This document shows positions 16,450 through 23,577 of a stretch of 38,954 nt of DNA, piece after piece. The notes beneath the pieces are model-generated. The model saw nothing but the letters and a program-made list of their open reading frames with translations, had not been told where the DNA came from and searched no databases. Made by a program: the position numbers and the translations under genes. Position 1 is the stretch's first letter. Every line of letters begins with the position of its first letter. Location: the NCBI GenBank assembly GCA_937919165.1, contig CALFPO010000007.1:1-38954 (forward strand), read 5' to 3'. This DNA is from an uncultured Bacillota bacterium. Lineage in GTDB: Bacteria > Bacillota_I > Bacilli_A > Erysipelotrichales > Erysipelotrichaceae.

Positions 16450-17211
16450 ATGAATGTTCAATTATGGCAGATAATTTTAGTAACATTGTATGCTGGCATA
16501 ATTAGCTGGGAAAGAGTAACTCTTTACACTAGCATTTCTATGCCGGTAGTTGCCGGATTTATTGAGGGATGTATCCTAGGAGATCCGACAACAGGTTTAA
16601 TCATTGGTGGCACCCTTGAACTTATGTCTTTGGGCGTTGGTTCATATGGTGGAGCAATCACTCCTGATTACCCATTAGCAGCTATGGTGGCTACTCCATT
16701 AGCAATCATGACTGGCGAAGTTGAGCTCATGATTCCTATTGCAGCTACTTGTGCAGCAGTATTCTCTCAGTGCAGAGTATTGTGCTACTACGTTTGCACA
16801 TTCTTCAATCGTGGAGCTTCAAAAGCGGTTAAGGACGGAGACTATAAGAAATTTGATGTAATGGTAAAATTGGGTATTATTCCGCTATTCCTGTGGAGAG
16901 GATTGCCAACATTCTTAGCATTAGTATTTGGCGCCGATATGGTTCAGGGAATTGTAACAATTTGTCCAGATTGGCTTTTGACTGGTTTAAAGACTGCTGC
17001 AGGCTTGTCGCCAGCAATTGGTGTTGCAGTTTTGATGAAGACACTTCCAGTAAAGGATTACATCGGATATTTAGTTCTCGGATTTGTGGCTGCAAGTTAC
17101 TTCGGAACACCTATGCTTGGTGTTGCGCTGATTGGAGCAGCTTTGGCAATAATCCAATACAAGAAAGGCAATACATTAGCAACTAACGGAGGCAACGACT
17201 ATGACGAATAA
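16450..17211 (+). CDS. PTS mannose-family transporter subunit IIC
   Basis: A 253-residue, highly hydrophobic EII-Sor (PF03609-type) permease subunit that, with IID, forms the membrane channel for a sugar phosphorylated by IIB. Recognisable stretches are ERVTLYTSISMPVVAGFIEG, GDPTTGLIIGGTLELMSLG and the conserved APDYPLA-like motif here written ITPDYPLAAMVATPLAI. The usual IIC length is 250-270. The start at 16450 follows AAAGGAGGGG by about 8 nt. It overlaps the IID gene by 11 nt, a common arrangement. The base composition is AT-rich, like the rest of the islet. The substrate cannot be read from the sequence; the context (murQ, amidohydrolase) suggests an amino sugar or MurNAc derivative. Confidence 0.92.
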   Translation: MNVQLWQIILVTLYAGIISWERVTLYTSISMPVVAGFIEGCILGDPTTGLIIGGTLELMSLGVGSYGGAITPDYPLAAMVATPLAIMTGEVELMIPIAATCAAVFSQCRVLCYYVCTFFNRGASKAVKDGDYKKFDVMVKLGIIPLFLWRGLPTFLALVFGADMVQGIVTICPDWLLTGLKTAAGLSPAIGVAVLMKTLPVKDYIGYLVLGFVAASYFGTPMLGVALIGAALAIIQYKKGNTLATNGGNDYDE

Positions 17212-17938
17212 GGTTAAGTTAGATAAAAAGGAACTTAATGCTGTTTGGAAGAGATATTTGCTTTCAGCAGAAATGACATTCAACTATGAAAACTATCAGG
17301 GTTTGAACTATGCATATTCAATGTACCCTGCATTAAAGAAGATTTATAGCGATGATTCTGATAAGTTGAAAGAAGCTATGGAGAGCCATCTCTCATTCTT
17401 TAATACAAACGTAGTTTTAGGTGGAAACCTTACTCTTGGTGTTGACTGCGCAATGGAAGAAAATGGTGCAAGTTTGCAGGATGTAGCTAACCTGAAGACT
17501 AGCTTGATGGGACCTTTAGCAGGCGTTGGTGATACTTTGTTCTTTGTTATTCCGAAGGTAATCTTTGGAGGTATCGCTGGTTACATGGCTCTTGAAGGAA
17601 ACCCTGTTGGTGTAATCCTTTATGTAGGCGTATTTGCCATTTTAAGATTAATTCTAGGTAGATTAATTTTCTTCAAGGCTTATGAAAAAGGTAGCGGTCT
17701 AATTACCAGTATGGGCGGAACAATGGATAGCATCTTGAATGCTCTAAGCATTTTAGGTATGACCGTTGTTGGTGCATTGATTCCATGGAGTGTTAGCGCA
17801 AGTTGCCCATTAGTAATCAAGACTGGTGAACTCGCAATCGAAATTCAACCATATCTGGATGAGATCATGCCAAAATTGCCTACACTATTATTAAGGAAAG
17901 ACTTACAACATCATCTATTGAAAGCGCTGTTGAAGTAG
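17201..17938 (+). pseudogene. PTS mannose-family subunit IID, 3' end disrupted
   Basis: The first about 226 residues are an ordinary IID (EIID-AGA type): KRYLLSAEMTFNYENYQGLN, HLSFFNTNVVLGG, LKTSLMGPLAGVGDTLFF and YLDEIMPKL. After MPKL the frame runs into 19 unrelated residues (PTLLLRKDLQHHLLKALLK) and stops, giving 245 residues where IIDs have about 270-280. The true C-terminal membrane helix, LIYLIFAIGIIGSLIGIL, is found in the -1 frame and ends at 18048. The sequence in between reads as a piece of purF (separate entry). The IID therefore lacks its last one or two membrane segments and may be inactive, unless frameshifting or the truncated form still works. The ATG at 17201 overlaps the IIC stop. 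Confidence 0.8.
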
Positions 17939-17997
17939 CTCTTCACAAAATGGAAGGAGCATATTCACTAATTATTATGTCTTCAACAAAGCTTATT
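17875..17997 (+). other. purF-like gene fragment embedded in the IID gene
   Basis: Read in the frame of 17875, 41 codons give IAYTIIKERLTTSSIESA, then VEVALHKMEGAYSLIIMS and STKLI. This matches the glutaminase-domain segment of amidophosphoribosyltransferase (PurF), which in many Firmicutes reads ...IAYxIxxERLxxxSIExAVxxAMxxxxGAYSLVIMSxxKLIAARDP. The equivalent GlmS segment fits less well. No other part of purF is nearby. The 5' junction is at CAAAATTGCC and the 3' junction at TCAACAAAGCTTATT, a point where IID and PurF could both encode S-T-K-L-I, suggesting microhomology. Identification rests on remembered family patterns, not a search. Confidence 0.72.
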
Positions 17998-18048
17998 TAT
18001 TTAATCTTTGCAATCGGCATCATCGGAAGCCTCATTGGTATTCTGTAA
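17998..18048 (+). pseudogene. Detached C-terminal helix of IID
   Basis: In the same frame as the purF-like fragment, 17998-18048 encodes YLIFAIGIIGSLIGIL and a TAA stop. This is the standard last membrane helix of a mannose-family IID. It is one frame behind the main IID reading frame, so it would only be translated after a -1 shift or from an internal start. Confidence 0.75.
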
Positions 18049-18085
18049 TAGAAACTAATAAACAGATTTAAAAAACTTTTAAACC

Positions 18086-18125
18086 AAGGGAGAAATCATC
18101 ACGTACTTTGATTGGTTTCTCCCTT
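18086..18125 (+). terminator. Stem-loop between IID and IIB
   Basis: AAGGGAGAAATCA (18086-18098) pairs with TGGTTTCTCCCTT (18113-18125), with one G-U pair and a 14-nt loop. Only TGCTTT follows, so it probably acts as an attenuator or mRNA end that lowers IIB expression rather than a full stop. Confidence 0.6.
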
Positions 18126-18162
18126 TGCTTTAAGATATCATTTGAACAGGAGGAACATAATC

Positions 18163-18654
18163 ATGAAGGGCATCAATCATATCAGAATAGATGATAGATT
18201 AATTCACGGACAGGTAGCTCTTTTGTGGAGCAGTGGATTGGGAATAAACAGAATAATTGTAATCAATGACGAAGTCGCAAACAACGAGGTTCAGAAAGCG
18301 GCACTAAGAATGGCAGCACAGGGAAAGATAAATACATCAATTCTAACAAAAGAAACCGCATATACCAATATTTCGTCTGGCAAATATAGTGAACAGAAAT
18401 GTATGATAATTCTGAAAAACCCTAAAGATGCTATAGAATTGATGGACATGGGTCTAGCAATAAAAAACATTAACGTTGGAAACATGGTTTCAAGATCCCC
18501 TGATGCAGTACAGGTAAAAAGATCAATCAAACTATCGCCAGAAGAAATGAATCAATTCAAGGAATTATCGAACAGAGGCGTAGAGTTAACTGCTCAAATG
18601 GTACCGGATGATAAGATAACTTATCTGTTGGATTACTTCAAAGATATACAATAA
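18163..18654 (+). CDS. PTS mannose-family subunit IIB
   Basis: A 163-residue cytoplasmic IIB (PTSIIB_sorb type) that takes phosphate from IIA and gives it to the incoming sugar. The phosphorylated residue is H15 in the invariant motif RIDDRLIHGQVALLW. Other signatures are IIVINDEVA, AALRMAAQGK, IILKNPKDAIELMDMG, INVGNMVSR and GVELTAQMVPDD. The length is normal. The start is fixed by AGGAGGA about 9 nt upstream of ATG 18163; a longer frame upstream overlaps the hairpin and is rejected. In the operon it follows the broken IID and precedes a GNAT gene. No IIA gene is present in the islet. Confidence 0.93.
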   Translation: MKGINHIRIDDRLIHGQVALLWSSGLGINRIIVINDEVANNEVQKAALRMAAQGKINTSILTKETAYTNISSGKYSEQKCMIILKNPKDAIELMDMGLAIKNINVGNMVSRSPDAVQVKRSIKLSPEEMNQFKELSNRGVELTAQMVPDDKITYLLDYFKDIQ

Positions 18655-18679
18655 TAGCCGCATGCTAGGAGAGTGAAGT

Positions 18680-19618
18680 ATGGAATATATTACGTATTCT
18701 CAGAAATATGAAGATTCAGTCATAGAATTGTGGAATAAAGTTCTTCCTGAAAATGCAATATCTCTTTCAATTTTCAGAAGACAGATTCTTTTTGATGAAA
18801 ATTTTGATACTAATTTATGTTATTTGGCTTTGGATGAAGGTTTACTTGTTGGTTTTATTTTGGGTATGAAACGGAAATTCCCGTATCTGGAAAGAGGACT
18901 TGAACCAGACAAAGCTTGGATTTCTGTCGTTTTTGTTGACGATAAATATCAAAGACGCGGTATAGGAACAAAACTGGTAGGTGTGGTTGAAGAAGAGCTT
19001 AAAAAACGTGGTACGAAAGAAATTATTTTTGGAGCGTATAGCCCGAATTATTTTTTTAGAGGCGTTGATAAAGACAAACCTGCTGCATTAGCTTTCTTTA
19101 AAAAGATGGGTTACATAGCTGGAGAAGAAAGCTATTCAATGTATAAGGACCTAAATAACTATGTGATGAGCGAAGAGGTTAAATCGAAAAAAAAGGCTTT
19201 CGAAGATAGGGGCTTCTCGTTTGTTAATTTTACATATGATTATGCATTGGAATTGCTTGAATTCTTGGGCAAGGAATTTGGAGGAGGATGGAAAAGAAAC
19301 TGTCTGATGTCAATGCAAAAAGAACGTGCAGAAGATTGTATATTGTTGGTCTTGGATAAAGAAAAGAATATAGTCGGATTCTGTGTTCGCATGACCGATG
19401 AAAATCCAATGCGTTTCGGGCCTTTTGGAATAGCAAAGGAATTGCGTAACGAAGGTCTCGGCGGTGTTCTGTTTGAGGTTGCTCAAGAAGAAATGCATAA
19501 GAGACATCTCTATCAGATGTATTTTATGTCTACCGATGCACCAGGAAGAAGATTCTATGAACGTCATGGAGTAAAAGTGTTTAAAACATATGTATGGCAT
19601 AGGAAAAATATCGAATAG
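18680..19618 (+). CDS. Tandem GNAT-domain acetyltransferase-like protein
   Basis: A 312-residue protein with two GNAT folds. The N-terminal one (about residues 1-155) has a full acetyl-CoA site: VFVDDKYQRRGIGTKLV, followed by the motif-B region with AALAFFKKMGY. The second (about 165-312) has IAKELRNEGLGGVLFEVA and APGRRFYERHGVKVF, and looks like a diverged copy. GNAT proteins N-acetylate amines, including amino sugars and peptides. AGGAGAG lies upstream of the ATG. Located between PTS IIB and the amidohydrolase, it may acetylate an amino sugar released by that enzyme, but this is inference. Confidence 0.85.
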   Translation: MEYITYSQKYEDSVIELWNKVLPENAISLSIFRRQILFDENFDTNLCYLALDEGLLVGFILGMKRKFPYLERGLEPDKAWISVVFVDDKYQRRGIGTKLVGVVEEELKKRGTKEIIFGAYSPNYFFRGVDKDKPAALAFFKKMGYIAGEESYSMYKDLNNYVMSEEVKSKKKAFEDRGFSFVNFTYDYALELLEFLGKEFGGGWKRNCLMSMQKERAEDCILLVLDKEKNIVGFCVRMTDENPMRFGPFGIAKELRNEGLGGVLFEVAQEEMHKRHLYQMYFMSTDAPGRRFYERHGVKVFKTYVWHRKNIE

Positions 19619-19630
19619 GGCGAGGGAAAA

Positions 19631-21004
19631 ATGAACAAAAACATTAACGAATGGTTTGATAACAATAAAGATGCCTTGATTAAACTGTCTGATGATATTT
19701 TTAATCACCCTGAAGTAGGCAATACGGAAGAGTATGCATGCAGAAGAACAGCGGAATATATGTCTTCTTATGGTTTTGATGTCAAGAAGATTGTGGTTTC
19801 TCCATCGAAGGTTGAAAACGGAGTTATAGCTCGTTTCGGATCCGGTAAACCAGTAATAGGAATCATCGGTGAATATGATGCATTGCCTGGGCTTGGACAA
19901 GCTGCAGTTCCATATAGATGCGAGATTGAAGGCCCTGGTCATGGATGCGGACATAATCTTATGAATGCGGCATGCTCATCGGCTGCTGTTGCATTGAAAG
20001 AAACTATGGAAAAAGAGAACATTCCAGGCACTATTGTATACTTGGCGTGTCCAGCCGAGGAAGTTCTAACTGGCAAAGTATCAATGATTGCAAGCGGATG
20101 TTTTGATGATATAGACGTTTGTGCCGCTTGGCATGATGAAAGAGAGTTTCGTGTAATTGAAGAAGTAAATCAGGCTGATATAATGGTTAAGTTCGATTTT
20201 CATGGTATAACCGCTCATGCAGCAGCAAGTCCACACAAAGCAAAAAGTGCTTTGGATGCTGCGCAATTGATGAATATGGGTGTTGAGTTCTTAAGGGAGC
20301 ACGTTACTGATGATGTGAGAATGCACTATGTATTCGAAGATGGAGGAATAAGGCCTAACGTTGTTCCTGACCATGCTTCGTTGATATATAGTATTAGGGA
20401 AAAAACTATGAAAACATGTAAGGAAACGTTTTTGCGCGTAATAAACATCGCAAAAGGCGCTGCAATCATGACAGAAACGACAGTGGATTATACATTACAG
20501 GGTGGATGTTACGAGCCAATTATCAACCATACATTGAACAAGGCTATGTATGATGCGGCTATGAAAGTGCCTAAACTTGAGTATTCGAAAGATGAACTGG
20601 ATTTTGCGAAACAGCTTTATACAAGCGTTCTGAATAAAGAGCCTGTTGGTGAATTGCTTCCAGTTTCGTTTAGCGAATTGACTGGTAAAATTTCATTTGA
20701 CTATGGGTCATCCGACGTGAATGATGTAAGTCAAGTCATTCCAACCGTGCAGTTATATGGTGGCGCAAAGATTAATGAATTAAGAGGACATCATTGGTCC
20801 ATGACAGCTTCTGCTGGTTCATCGATAGGCCATACTGCTGCTATATATGCCAGCAAAATACTTGCTCAATTTGGCTATGATTTGTTCGTCAATCCGGATA
20901 TTGTAAAAAAGAGCCAAAACGAGCATAGGAAAACAACGGAGAATAATCAGATATACGAAAGTATACTTTATGAAACGGAACCTAAAGAGATAAAACTTGA
21001 CTAG
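19631..21004 (+). CDS. M20-family amidohydrolase (AbgB-like)
   Basis: A 457-residue cytoplasmic metallopeptidase of the M20D type, closest in appearance to p-aminobenzoyl-glutamate hydrolase subunit B (AbgB) and related amidohydrolases. Metal-site motifs are IIGEYDALPG, GPGHGCGHNLMNAA, CPAEEVLTGK with the catalytic Glu pair, AWHDE and a late GSSIGHTAA. The lid/dimerisation domain includes GITAHAAASPHKAKSALDAA. These enzymes hydrolyse N-acyl or carboxamide bonds of amino acids and peptides. Beside murQ it could cut the lactyl-peptide amide or an acylated amino acid from a muropeptide-derived compound. GGGCGAGGG precedes the start. The last about 30 residues are charged and variable. Confidence 0.88.
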   Translation: MNKNINEWFDNNKDALIKLSDDIFNHPEVGNTEEYACRRTAEYMSSYGFDVKKIVVSPSKVENGVIARFGSGKPVIGIIGEYDALPGLGQAAVPYRCEIEGPGHGCGHNLMNAACSSAAVALKETMEKENIPGTIVYLACPAEEVLTGKVSMIASGCFDDIDVCAAWHDEREFRVIEEVNQADIMVKFDFHGITAHAAASPHKAKSALDAAQLMNMGVEFLREHVTDDVRMHYVFEDGGIRPNVVPDHASLIYSIREKTMKTCKETFLRVINIAKGAAIMTETTVDYTLQGGCYEPIINHTLNKAMYDAAMKVPKLEYSKDELDFAKQLYTSVLNKEPVGELLPVSFSELTGKISFDYGSSDVNDVSQVIPTVQLYGGAKINELRGHHWSMTASAGSSIGHTAAIYASKILAQFGYDLFVNPDIVKKSQNEHRKTTENNQIYESILYETEPKEIKLD

Positions 21005-21031
21005 ATTTTGTGTACTTTTAAAGGGGATAAT

Positions 21032-21925
21032 ATGGTAAATATTGATAGTTTGGGAACAGAAACAAGGAACCCAAAAACACAAGACCTTGACTTGCTTTCT
21101 ACTGACGAGATTCTTCAAATAATGAATGAAGAGGATTTAAATGTCGTAGCAGGTATAAAAGATGCTATTCCAAAGATAAAGGATGTAGTGTTAGCTGCAG
21201 CAGAGACCGTTAGAAATGGCGGTAGAGTTATTTATATTGGCGCAGGAACGTCAGGAAGAACTGGCTTGATTGATTCTGTTGAATGTGGGCCAACATTTGG
21301 TTGTACCGATGAGTTTACAGGAGTATTGGCTGGAGGACTTCAAGCCGTGGTTAAGCCAGTCGAGGGAGCGGAAGACAACAAAGAATTGGCGGTAGAAGAT
21401 TTAAAGAAGATTAACGTGACGAATAAAGATCTTGTAATTGGCATTGCGGCAAGTGGCAGAACCCCATATCCAATTGGTGCTATGGAATATATGCATTCTA
21501 TCGGAGGTAAAACAGCATCCATATCATGTAACAAAAACGCGGAGTTATCTAAGTATGCCGATTTTCCAATAGAAGTGTCTGCTGGACCTGAAGTTTTAAC
21601 GGGATCAACAAGACTAAAAGCAGGAACATGCCAAAAGATCATCTGTAATATGATTTCTACAGCGACAATGGTTAAAATTGGCAAGGTATACAAGAATTTG
21701 ATGATTGATGTAAAAGCAACTAATATAAAACTAAAAGCTAGATCAAGAAAAATAGTCATGGAAGCGACCGGCTGTAATTACGAGACTGCCGATATAACTT
21801 TGAATGAAGTTGATAATGATTGCAAACTCGCAACAGTGATGATAATTACAAATTGTTCAAAGCAAGATGCAGAAAGAAAGCTTGAACAATCTAACGGCCT
21901 TGTTAGACCGGCTTTGAATTATTAA
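21032..21925 (+). CDS. murQ: N-acetylmuramic acid 6-phosphate etherase
   Basis: A 297-residue SIS-domain lyase that cleaves the D-lactyl ether of MurNAc-6-phosphate to give GlcNAc-6-phosphate and D-lactate. The SIS signature is RVIYIGAGTSGRTGLIDSVE. The catalytic acid/base glutamates are expected in DSVECGPTFG and in VEGAEDNKE, both present. SGRTPYPIGAMEY and GSTRLKAGTCQKI are also typical. The sequence is slightly divergent (ECGPTF rather than ECPPTF). AAAGGGG upstream fixes the ATG at 21032, not the earlier TTG. As the last gene of the islet operon it is the strongest clue to the pathway: the PTS product is probably MurNAc-6-P or a derivative. Confidence 0.93.
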   Translation: MVNIDSLGTETRNPKTQDLDLLSTDEILQIMNEEDLNVVAGIKDAIPKIKDVVLAAAETVRNGGRVIYIGAGTSGRTGLIDSVECGPTFGCTDEFTGVLAGGLQAVVKPVEGAEDNKELAVEDLKKINVTNKDLVIGIAASGRTPYPIGAMEYMHSIGGKTASISCNKNAELSKYADFPIEVSAGPEVLTGSTRLKAGTCQKIICNMISTATMVKIGKVYKNLMIDVKATNIKLKARSRKIVMEATGCNYETADITLNEVDNDCKLATVMIITNCSKQDAERKLEQSNGLVRPALNY

Positions 21926-22018
21926 AAATCGTTTTATCTTGAATTATTAACAGTTAGATAATATTTACCATAATAACTTACAAAGGAAATAGTCAAAACC
22001 AGTAATTGAATATTTGTT

Positions 22019-22062
22019 GCATCAGATGATAACAAATAGCCCAGAGATGGGCTTTTTTCGTG
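22019..22062 (+). repeat. Right copy of islet-flanking direct repeat; operon terminator
   Basis: A copy of the tRNA-Thr downstream sequence with 36 identical consecutive bases (22023-22058) and 42 of 44 overall. It carries the same hairpin, AGCCCA-GAGA-TGGGCT plus T run, and so terminates the murQ operon. The 93 nt between murQ and this repeat are AT-rich and contain no gene that I can see. Downstream, 22063-22140 shows no gene. Confidence 0.9.
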
Positions 22063-22148
22063 GATTACTGCTTTAGGCTCATGTTGTAAAGAATCTAATA
22101 GGTATTCATGGTGCGAGATCATATATCTGAATGATGCTTTATGTTTTT

Positions 22149-22157
22149 TGATATAAT
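22149..22157 (+). promoter_or_regulatory. Extended -10 promoter of the LRR lipoprotein pseudogene
   Basis: TGATATAAT (TG-n-TATAAT) at 22149-22157 is an extended -10 element. No -35 box of note lies at the right distance. Confidence 0.5.
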
Positions 22158-22178
22158 TTAAAAAAGATAAGGACTGCG

Positions 22179-22757
22179 ATTATAAAAAAAGCGATAACCG
22201 TTTTATTGATACTATAAACTGTATTTACCTTGGTTGGCTGTGGAAAAGATAATAATAATCTCGAACCAGTTGATGCGGCTATTTCGAAGACTACAGATTC
22301 TTTGGAAAACGAGCATACAGCAGACATTCGAAAGGATACAGAAGATAAGACTGTTCCAAATGAATTGAAGGATGCAGAGACAGCAGACAAGATGCTGAAT
22401 GATTCTTTGAATAAAGATGATGATGTCACCGACATGTTTTTCAGGGTCGTGTTCTCATCGACCGACACCCTGATCCAGGGATGCGGAAGCACCGTGATAC
22501 CTGGAAGCGTCAAGGCAATCGGCGATGATGCCTTCAGGCAGCTCGCCAGTATGGAGACCATCGCGATTCCGGATTCCGTGGAATCGATAGGGCGACATGC
22601 GTTCGCCAACTGCATATCCGCCGATCCGATCACGATCCCAAGCGGCGTTAAGACGATTGAAACAGGCGCATTCAATATGGTTCCTCATATCATATACTCC
22701 GGAACTGCCACATACAGAGAAGGCGACGAGTTCTGGGGCGCTAAAAAAATGAATTAG
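22179..22757 (+). pseudogene. LRR_5 lipoprotein, broken in the signal peptide
   Basis: Read from 22179 the frame gives IIKKAITVLLIL, a TAA stop at 22215-22217, then TVFTLVGCGKDNNN. This is clearly a lipoprotein signal peptide (positive start, hydrophobic core, lipobox LVGC) interrupted by a nonsense codon, with ATT where the ATG should be. After the lipobox come an acidic linker and two or three LRR_5 (BspA-like) repeats such as GSVKAIGDDAFRQL, IPDSVESIGRHAFANC and IPSGVKTIETGAF. The C-terminus is short. Base composition changes abruptly near 22440, from AT-rich to GC-rich, which suggests the repeat part was acquired from another lineage. A start at TTG 22230 would lose the signal peptide. 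Confidence 0.75.
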
Positions 22758-22777
22758 GGTTAGTTAAGGTATACATC

Positions 22778-23185
22778 ATGTACTTGAAGACACTAAGCAA
22801 GTCAGGAAAGATTACTTTGAAAGACTACTCGCATGAAGAATGCAACATGATTTTTCTTGAGAGAAACAGCTATGTGCTTAGGAAAGAACATAGCTATGGT
22901 GATGACTATGGTGGAAGCCATCATAGTGAAGAATGCGAAGTAACTTATGAGGAGATAATCCCCGAATACATCCTGGTAAAAGATGGTCATTTTTGTGGTG
23001 TCTGCATCTCTACGGAATATGATTATGCAAACGGTGGATTCAAGAAATATTTAGATGATACATGTTTATTGATTGATGGAAGCGGAAGCAGATATGCACG
23101 TTCAGGATTTGACTTTTCTAATGATGATCATAGCCGATGGGATTATGTTGATTACTATCTGGTTGAACGTGAAGAAGCTGAATAA
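22778..23185 (+). CDS. Hypothetical protein (135 aa)
   Basis: A soluble-looking acidic protein without signal peptide or membrane helix. It is rich in Tyr, Asp and Glu, with short motifs YVLRKEHSYGDDYGGSHH, YILVKDGHFCGVCISTEYDY and SRWDYVDYYLVERE that suggest a beta-sheet fold. The start is uncertain; AAGG at about 22766 is a weak ribosome binding site. It follows the LRR pseudogene by 20 nt and precedes two other unknown genes on the same strand. No family recognised. Confidence 0.55.
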   Translation: MYLKTLSKSGKITLKDYSHEECNMIFLERNSYVLRKEHSYGDDYGGSHHSEECEVTYEEIIPEYILVKDGHFCGVCISTEYDYANGGFKKYLDDTCLLIDGSGSRYARSGFDFSNDDHSRWDYVDYYLVEREEAE

Positions 23186-23277
23186 TTGCATCTATAAGCA
23201 GTCTAGAATACCGTTCATGTCATTCATGATGGTAGAATATTGTTGGAAATAGAATATTTTCATAGAGGTAATTATTG

Positions 23278-23562
23278 ATGCATAAGCTTAGCATAAATGG
23301 CGAAAAGCCTTTTGACATTGATGAGCATTATGAAAAGGATGATCTGGTTAAGATCGACCTTCCTTTTGTGACCGATACGATAATGAACGTCTTTGCTGAA
23401 GGCGTAAACGGAAGAATGGAGAATATTGATGGATGCCAATATTATTGTTTCAAGATGCCTGATCATGATGTTGATGTGATCATCAGCTTCGAAAACAATA
23501 TGGCAAAGAAGAGCAGCTGTTCTCATTCACTGTTTTCTGGCATATTCAGACGAAAGAAATAG
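23278..23562 (+). CDS. Hypothetical small protein (94 aa)
   Basis: The ATG at 23278 follows AGAGGT by about 9 nt, and an extended -10 promoter (TGGTAGAAT, 23230-23238) lies upstream. The middle contains CFKMPDHDVDVIISFENN, reminiscent of the closing strand of InlB/Flg_new-type repeats (F-x-MPDxDVxV), preceded by predicted strands. The end is basic (GIFRRKK). There is no signal peptide. It may be a cytosolic remnant or stand-alone version of such a beta-repeat; the function is unknown. Confidence 0.55.
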   Translation: MHKLSINGEKPFDIDEHYEKDDLVKIDLPFVTDTIMNVFAEGVNGRMENIDGCQYYCFKMPDHDVDVIISFENNMAKKSSCSHSLFSGIFRRKK

Positions 23563-23577
23563 TGTGTAAGCGAAAGA

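Noticed and set aside
17875..17890. Programmed -1 ribosomal frameshifting to rejoin IID with its C-terminal helix.
   Set aside because: No canonical slippery heptamer lies in the right frame near the junction, and the intervening peptide is PurF-like rather than IID-like.
22019..22062. The 40-bp repeat as nothing more than a common terminator.
   Set aside because: The match extends beyond the hairpin on both sides, including bases at the tRNA 3' end, so duplication by insertion is a better explanation; a genome-wide search would settle it.
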